DNA of 64,000 nucleotides from positions 124,001 to 188,000 of the forward strand of contig NZ_LFNF01000002.1 in assembly GCF_001045445.1 (NCBI RefSeq), written 5' to 3'. The translations under genes were made by a program, and so were the position numbers. This DNA comes from Chryseobacterium sp. BLS98 (GTDB taxonomy: Bacteria; Bacteroidota; Bacteroidia; Flavobacteriales; Weeksellaceae). The notes under the pieces were generated by a model. It was not told the origin of the DNA and ran no database searches. It saw nothing but the letters and a program-made list of their open reading frames with translations. Of this stretch, positions 62,218 to 64,000 are shown in pieces (the stretch's first letter is position 1; each line of letters opens with the position of its first letter).

Positions 62218-63114
62218 ATGAGCAATTCCATCAATTTTGAGACAGTGGATGATTATAATCAATTTAATAATCACGAAACTTTACATCCTTTGGTAAGTGT
62301 GATAGATTTTTCAAAAGCGCATAAAAGGACCGGGTCTAAAATGTACTTTAATCTGTACTGTATTTTTTTAAAAGATGTGAAATGCGGTGACCTCAAGTAC
62401 GGTCGGGCAACTTATGATTACCAGGAAGGAACGTTGGTTTTTGTTTCTCCGGGACAAATTGTTGATGTAGAAAATAAAATTGACATCTATCAGCCTTTGG
62501 GACACGGATTAGTTTTTCATCCGGATTTAATCAAGGGAACTTCTTTAGCTAAAAGTATTTCTGAATACGGTTTCTTCGGATATCAAACCAATGAAGCATT
62601 ACACCTCTCTAAAAAAGAGCAGCAAATGGTTTTGGAAATGTTCGCTGATATTCAATCTGAATTGAGCCGACCAGTAGATAAACACAGTAAAAAAGTCATC
62701 ACATCAAATATTGAGCTTTTTCTTAATCATTGTGACCGTTTTTATGACCGTCAGTTTATTACGCGAGAAAATGTGAATAAAGGTATTTTAGAAAAATTTG
62801 AAGAATTATTAAACACCTACTTTTCATCTGAGAAACCTAATACCGTAGGGCTTCCATCTGTGGCTTATTGTGCAGATGAATTACATTTTTCAGCCAACTA
62901 TTTTGGAGATCTGATTAAGAAAGAAACAGGAAAAACTGCACAGGAATATATTCAGAATAAAATTATTGATGTTGCCAAGGAAAGAGTTTTCAACATTGAT
63001 AAATCTATTGCTCAGATTGCTTACGAATTAGGATTTAAATATCCACAGCATTTTATCAGACTTTTCAAGCAGAGAACGGGTGTCACTCCTAATGAATATA
63101 GAAGTTTGAATTAA
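62218..63114 (+). CDS. AraC-family transcriptional regulator
   Basis: A 298-aa regulator. The N-terminal 180 residues are a cupin-like sensing domain (TLVFVSPGQIVDVENK), and the C-terminus has two helix-turn-helix motifs: VAYCADELHFSANYFGDLIKKETG and IAQIAYELGFKYPQHFIRLFKQRTGVTPNEY. It is divergent from the DkgA-type reductase and, with the two matching operators, most probably controls it and the flavodoxin operon. Confidence 0.92.
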   Translation: MSNSINFETVDDYNQFNNHETLHPLVSVIDFSKAHKRTGSKMYFNLYCIFLKDVKCGDLKYGRATYDYQEGTLVFVSPGQIVDVENKIDIYQPLGHGLVFHPDLIKGTSLAKSISEYGFFGYQTNEALHLSKKEQQMVLEMFADIQSELSRPVDKHSKKVITSNIELFLNHCDRFYDRQFITRENVNKGILEKFEELLNTYFSSEKPNTVGLPSVAYCADELHFSANYFGDLIKKETGKTAQEYIQNKIIDVAKERVFNIDKSIAQIAYELGFKYPQHFIRLFKQRTGVTPNEYRSLN

Positions 63115-63192
63115 ATATGAGCTCCTATCCTTAAAATTCTATCAAGATCTTCTAGAAATTGGTTCGAGGTTAATACTGTCAAGTACTTAAAA

Positions 63193-63222
63193 GAGACAAC
63201 TATTTTAGTTGTCTTTTTTTTT
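63193..63222 (+). terminator. Right-copy terminator hairpin
   Basis: The stem GACAACTA / TAGTTGTC with a short T loop is followed by a long T-run. It is the homologue of the tRNA-Arg terminator at 34128-34162. Confidence 0.75.
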
Positions 63223-63353
63223 ATTTACAAATATCTTCTTATCAAATTTTTACAATCTAATTTTTTGTGTTCGACATTTTTAAACGTAAAATGCTTATTC
63301 TGTTTGAAATAAACAGTCTGAAATTGCCACAATAGGTTTATAATCTACAATTA

Positions 63354-63526
63354 TTAAGTGTTCGAAATCTCCTTACGGTTAGATCTTTTTCTCTCTTTTG
63401 ACTTATTGAAGTTTTTTGCTACTAAGTATAGTAGTTCTAATATAATTTTAGCTTCGTTATCATTTACCTGAACTCCATTTTTGGACAAAATAATAATTGC
63501 TTGTTACACTTAGAAATTCTTCAATG
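63354..63526 (-). pseudogene. Broken copy of the 54-aa recombinase-linked gene
   Basis: The minus-strand frame from 63503 reads QAIIILSKNGVQVNDNE, then AKIILELLYLVAKNFN, and ends at TAA (63354). It is clearly homologous to the 54-aa gene at 34313. In this frame a TAA (63504-63506) replaces the Glu codon, and a one-base shift breaks the upstream part. The start codon is gone. No recombinase follows. Confidence 0.75.
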
Positions 63527-63737
63527 TACTATGTACTAGATATAGCTTTATGTAAGACATCGCTTTTACTATTAGATATAAGCAACATAGATCAAATTTA
63601 GACATATATTTTGATATGGTACATTGAAAAATATATAGTTTTCTAATTTAAAATAAAAACAGCGTACCATATAAATGTGCACGCTGAATTTTTTCAATTT
63701 TAGTAAATCTACTTTAGTAGAAATTAATTTATATTAT

Positions 63738-64000
63738 CTATTTCTTAATAAATTTAACTGATTTCACTATATTGCCAGCCCCAACAACTTTAATTATGTA
63801 AACTCCTGATTGTAAGTCAGAAAAATTCAAAACCCCTTTAAAATCATTGATTTCCTTAGTTAGTATAAGCTGACCTGAAATAGTAAAAACCGTAACAGAG
63901 ATAATTTTTTCATCTGATGAAACAGTCAAGTAATCTTGTACAGGATTGGGGTATACCTTCAGATTACTTGAGATTGATGATATTTCCTGAGATTGTAAAT
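63738..64000 (-). CDS. Type IX secretion C-terminal sorting domain protein (N-terminus beyond window)
   Basis: The minus-strand frame is open from the window edge to the stop at 63738, about 87 residues. It has the type A sorting pattern NLKVYPNPVQDYLTV, then ISGQLILTKEI, SGVYIIKVVG and a basic end (SVKFIKK). Such tails send proteins through the type IX secretion system to the cell surface. The passenger domain is outside the window. Confidence 0.85.
   Translation of the reverse strand, partial: LQSQEISSISSNLKVYPNPVQDYLTVSSDEKIISVTVFTISGQLILTKEINDFKGVLNFSDLQSGVYIIKVVGAGNIVKSVKFIKK

Larger units (their letters stand above)
63155..63526. repeat. Right copy of the diverged long direct repeat (decayed tRNA-Arg end, attR-like)
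   Basis: A diverged copy of 34105-34477 in the same orientation. It contains CTGTCAAGTACTTAAAAGAGACAACTA-like sequence matching the tRNA-Arg 3' end and its terminator, and later the TTCTAATATAATTTTAGCTT block. The tRNA part no longer folds. Confidence 0.75.
63115..63737. other. Intergenic region holding the right repeat
   Basis: 623 bp. The first part holds the degenerate tRNA-end copy, terminator and broken small gene (63155-63526). The rest to 63737 is AT-rich without a recognised ORF and leads to the stop of the T9SS protein. Confidence 0.6.

Overview
The window looks like a chromosomal stretch of a Flavobacteriia member close to Chryseobacterium. The evidence is a SusC/RagA TonB-dependent receptor, a type IX secretion sorting tail, Bacteroidetes-type promoters (TTG about 19 nt before TAnnTTTG), many GTGA/ATGA gene overlaps, a BcA2M-type macroglobulin and a recF-dciA cluster. 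No rRNA and no CRISPR array were seen. One tRNA (Arg, anticodon ACG) lies at 34049-34122.

Region 1, 1-33989, is ordinary chromosome. In order it holds: the end of a TonB receptor; DUF4197 and DUF493 genes; an operon of a serine hydrolase, a secreted protein and a deoxynucleoside kinase; a glutaminyl cyclase lipoprotein; two clusters of small VOC/SRPBCC/GNAT proteins; a CPA1 Na+/H+ antiporter; a bestrophin; a TolC-HlyD-ABC-2 permease export operon; ecotin next to a giant alpha-2-macroglobulin (two protease-inhibitor families side by side); a UbiA-like/recF/secreted/dciA operon; a small Cys-rich leader peptide; a SpecificRecomb membrane protein; mtgA; and a siderophore/cobalamin-type binding lipoprotein.

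Region 2, about 34123-55600, is a clearly AT-richer defence island joined to the 3' end of tRNA-Arg. A large serine recombinase with a coupled 54-aa gene sits at the tRNA side. Inward come Hachiman (hamA-hamB), a 1947-aa Avs-like STAND NTPase with an N-terminal Cap4-like nuclease, a three-gene operon headed by abiH with two unrecognised partners, a Septu-like ATPase-HNH pair, a split gene whose two frames meet at a T TTA AAG slippery heptamer and which carries a HEPN-like R-x4-H motif, and a small membrane protein with an Asn9 tail.

Region 3, 55649-63114, is a metabolic cargo: cupin, alpha/beta hydrolases, carboxymuconolactone decarboxylase-like protein, flavodoxin, two aldo/keto reductases and a divergent AraC regulator. 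Two 36-bp elements, identical at 30 positions, lie before the flavodoxin and before the AraC-linked reductase and probably define one regulon, much like the E. coli YqhC/DkgA aldehyde response.

At 63155-63526 a diverged copy of the sequence next to tRNA-Arg appears again: the decayed tRNA 3' end, its terminator and a broken copy of the 54-aa gene. The 29 kb between the copies therefore looks like one integrated element, and the far copy like the left end of an older relative. A T9SS-sorted protein starts beyond it and runs off the window. The best candidates for something undescribed are the abiH three-gene operon, the Avs-like giant and the split HEPN-like gene.
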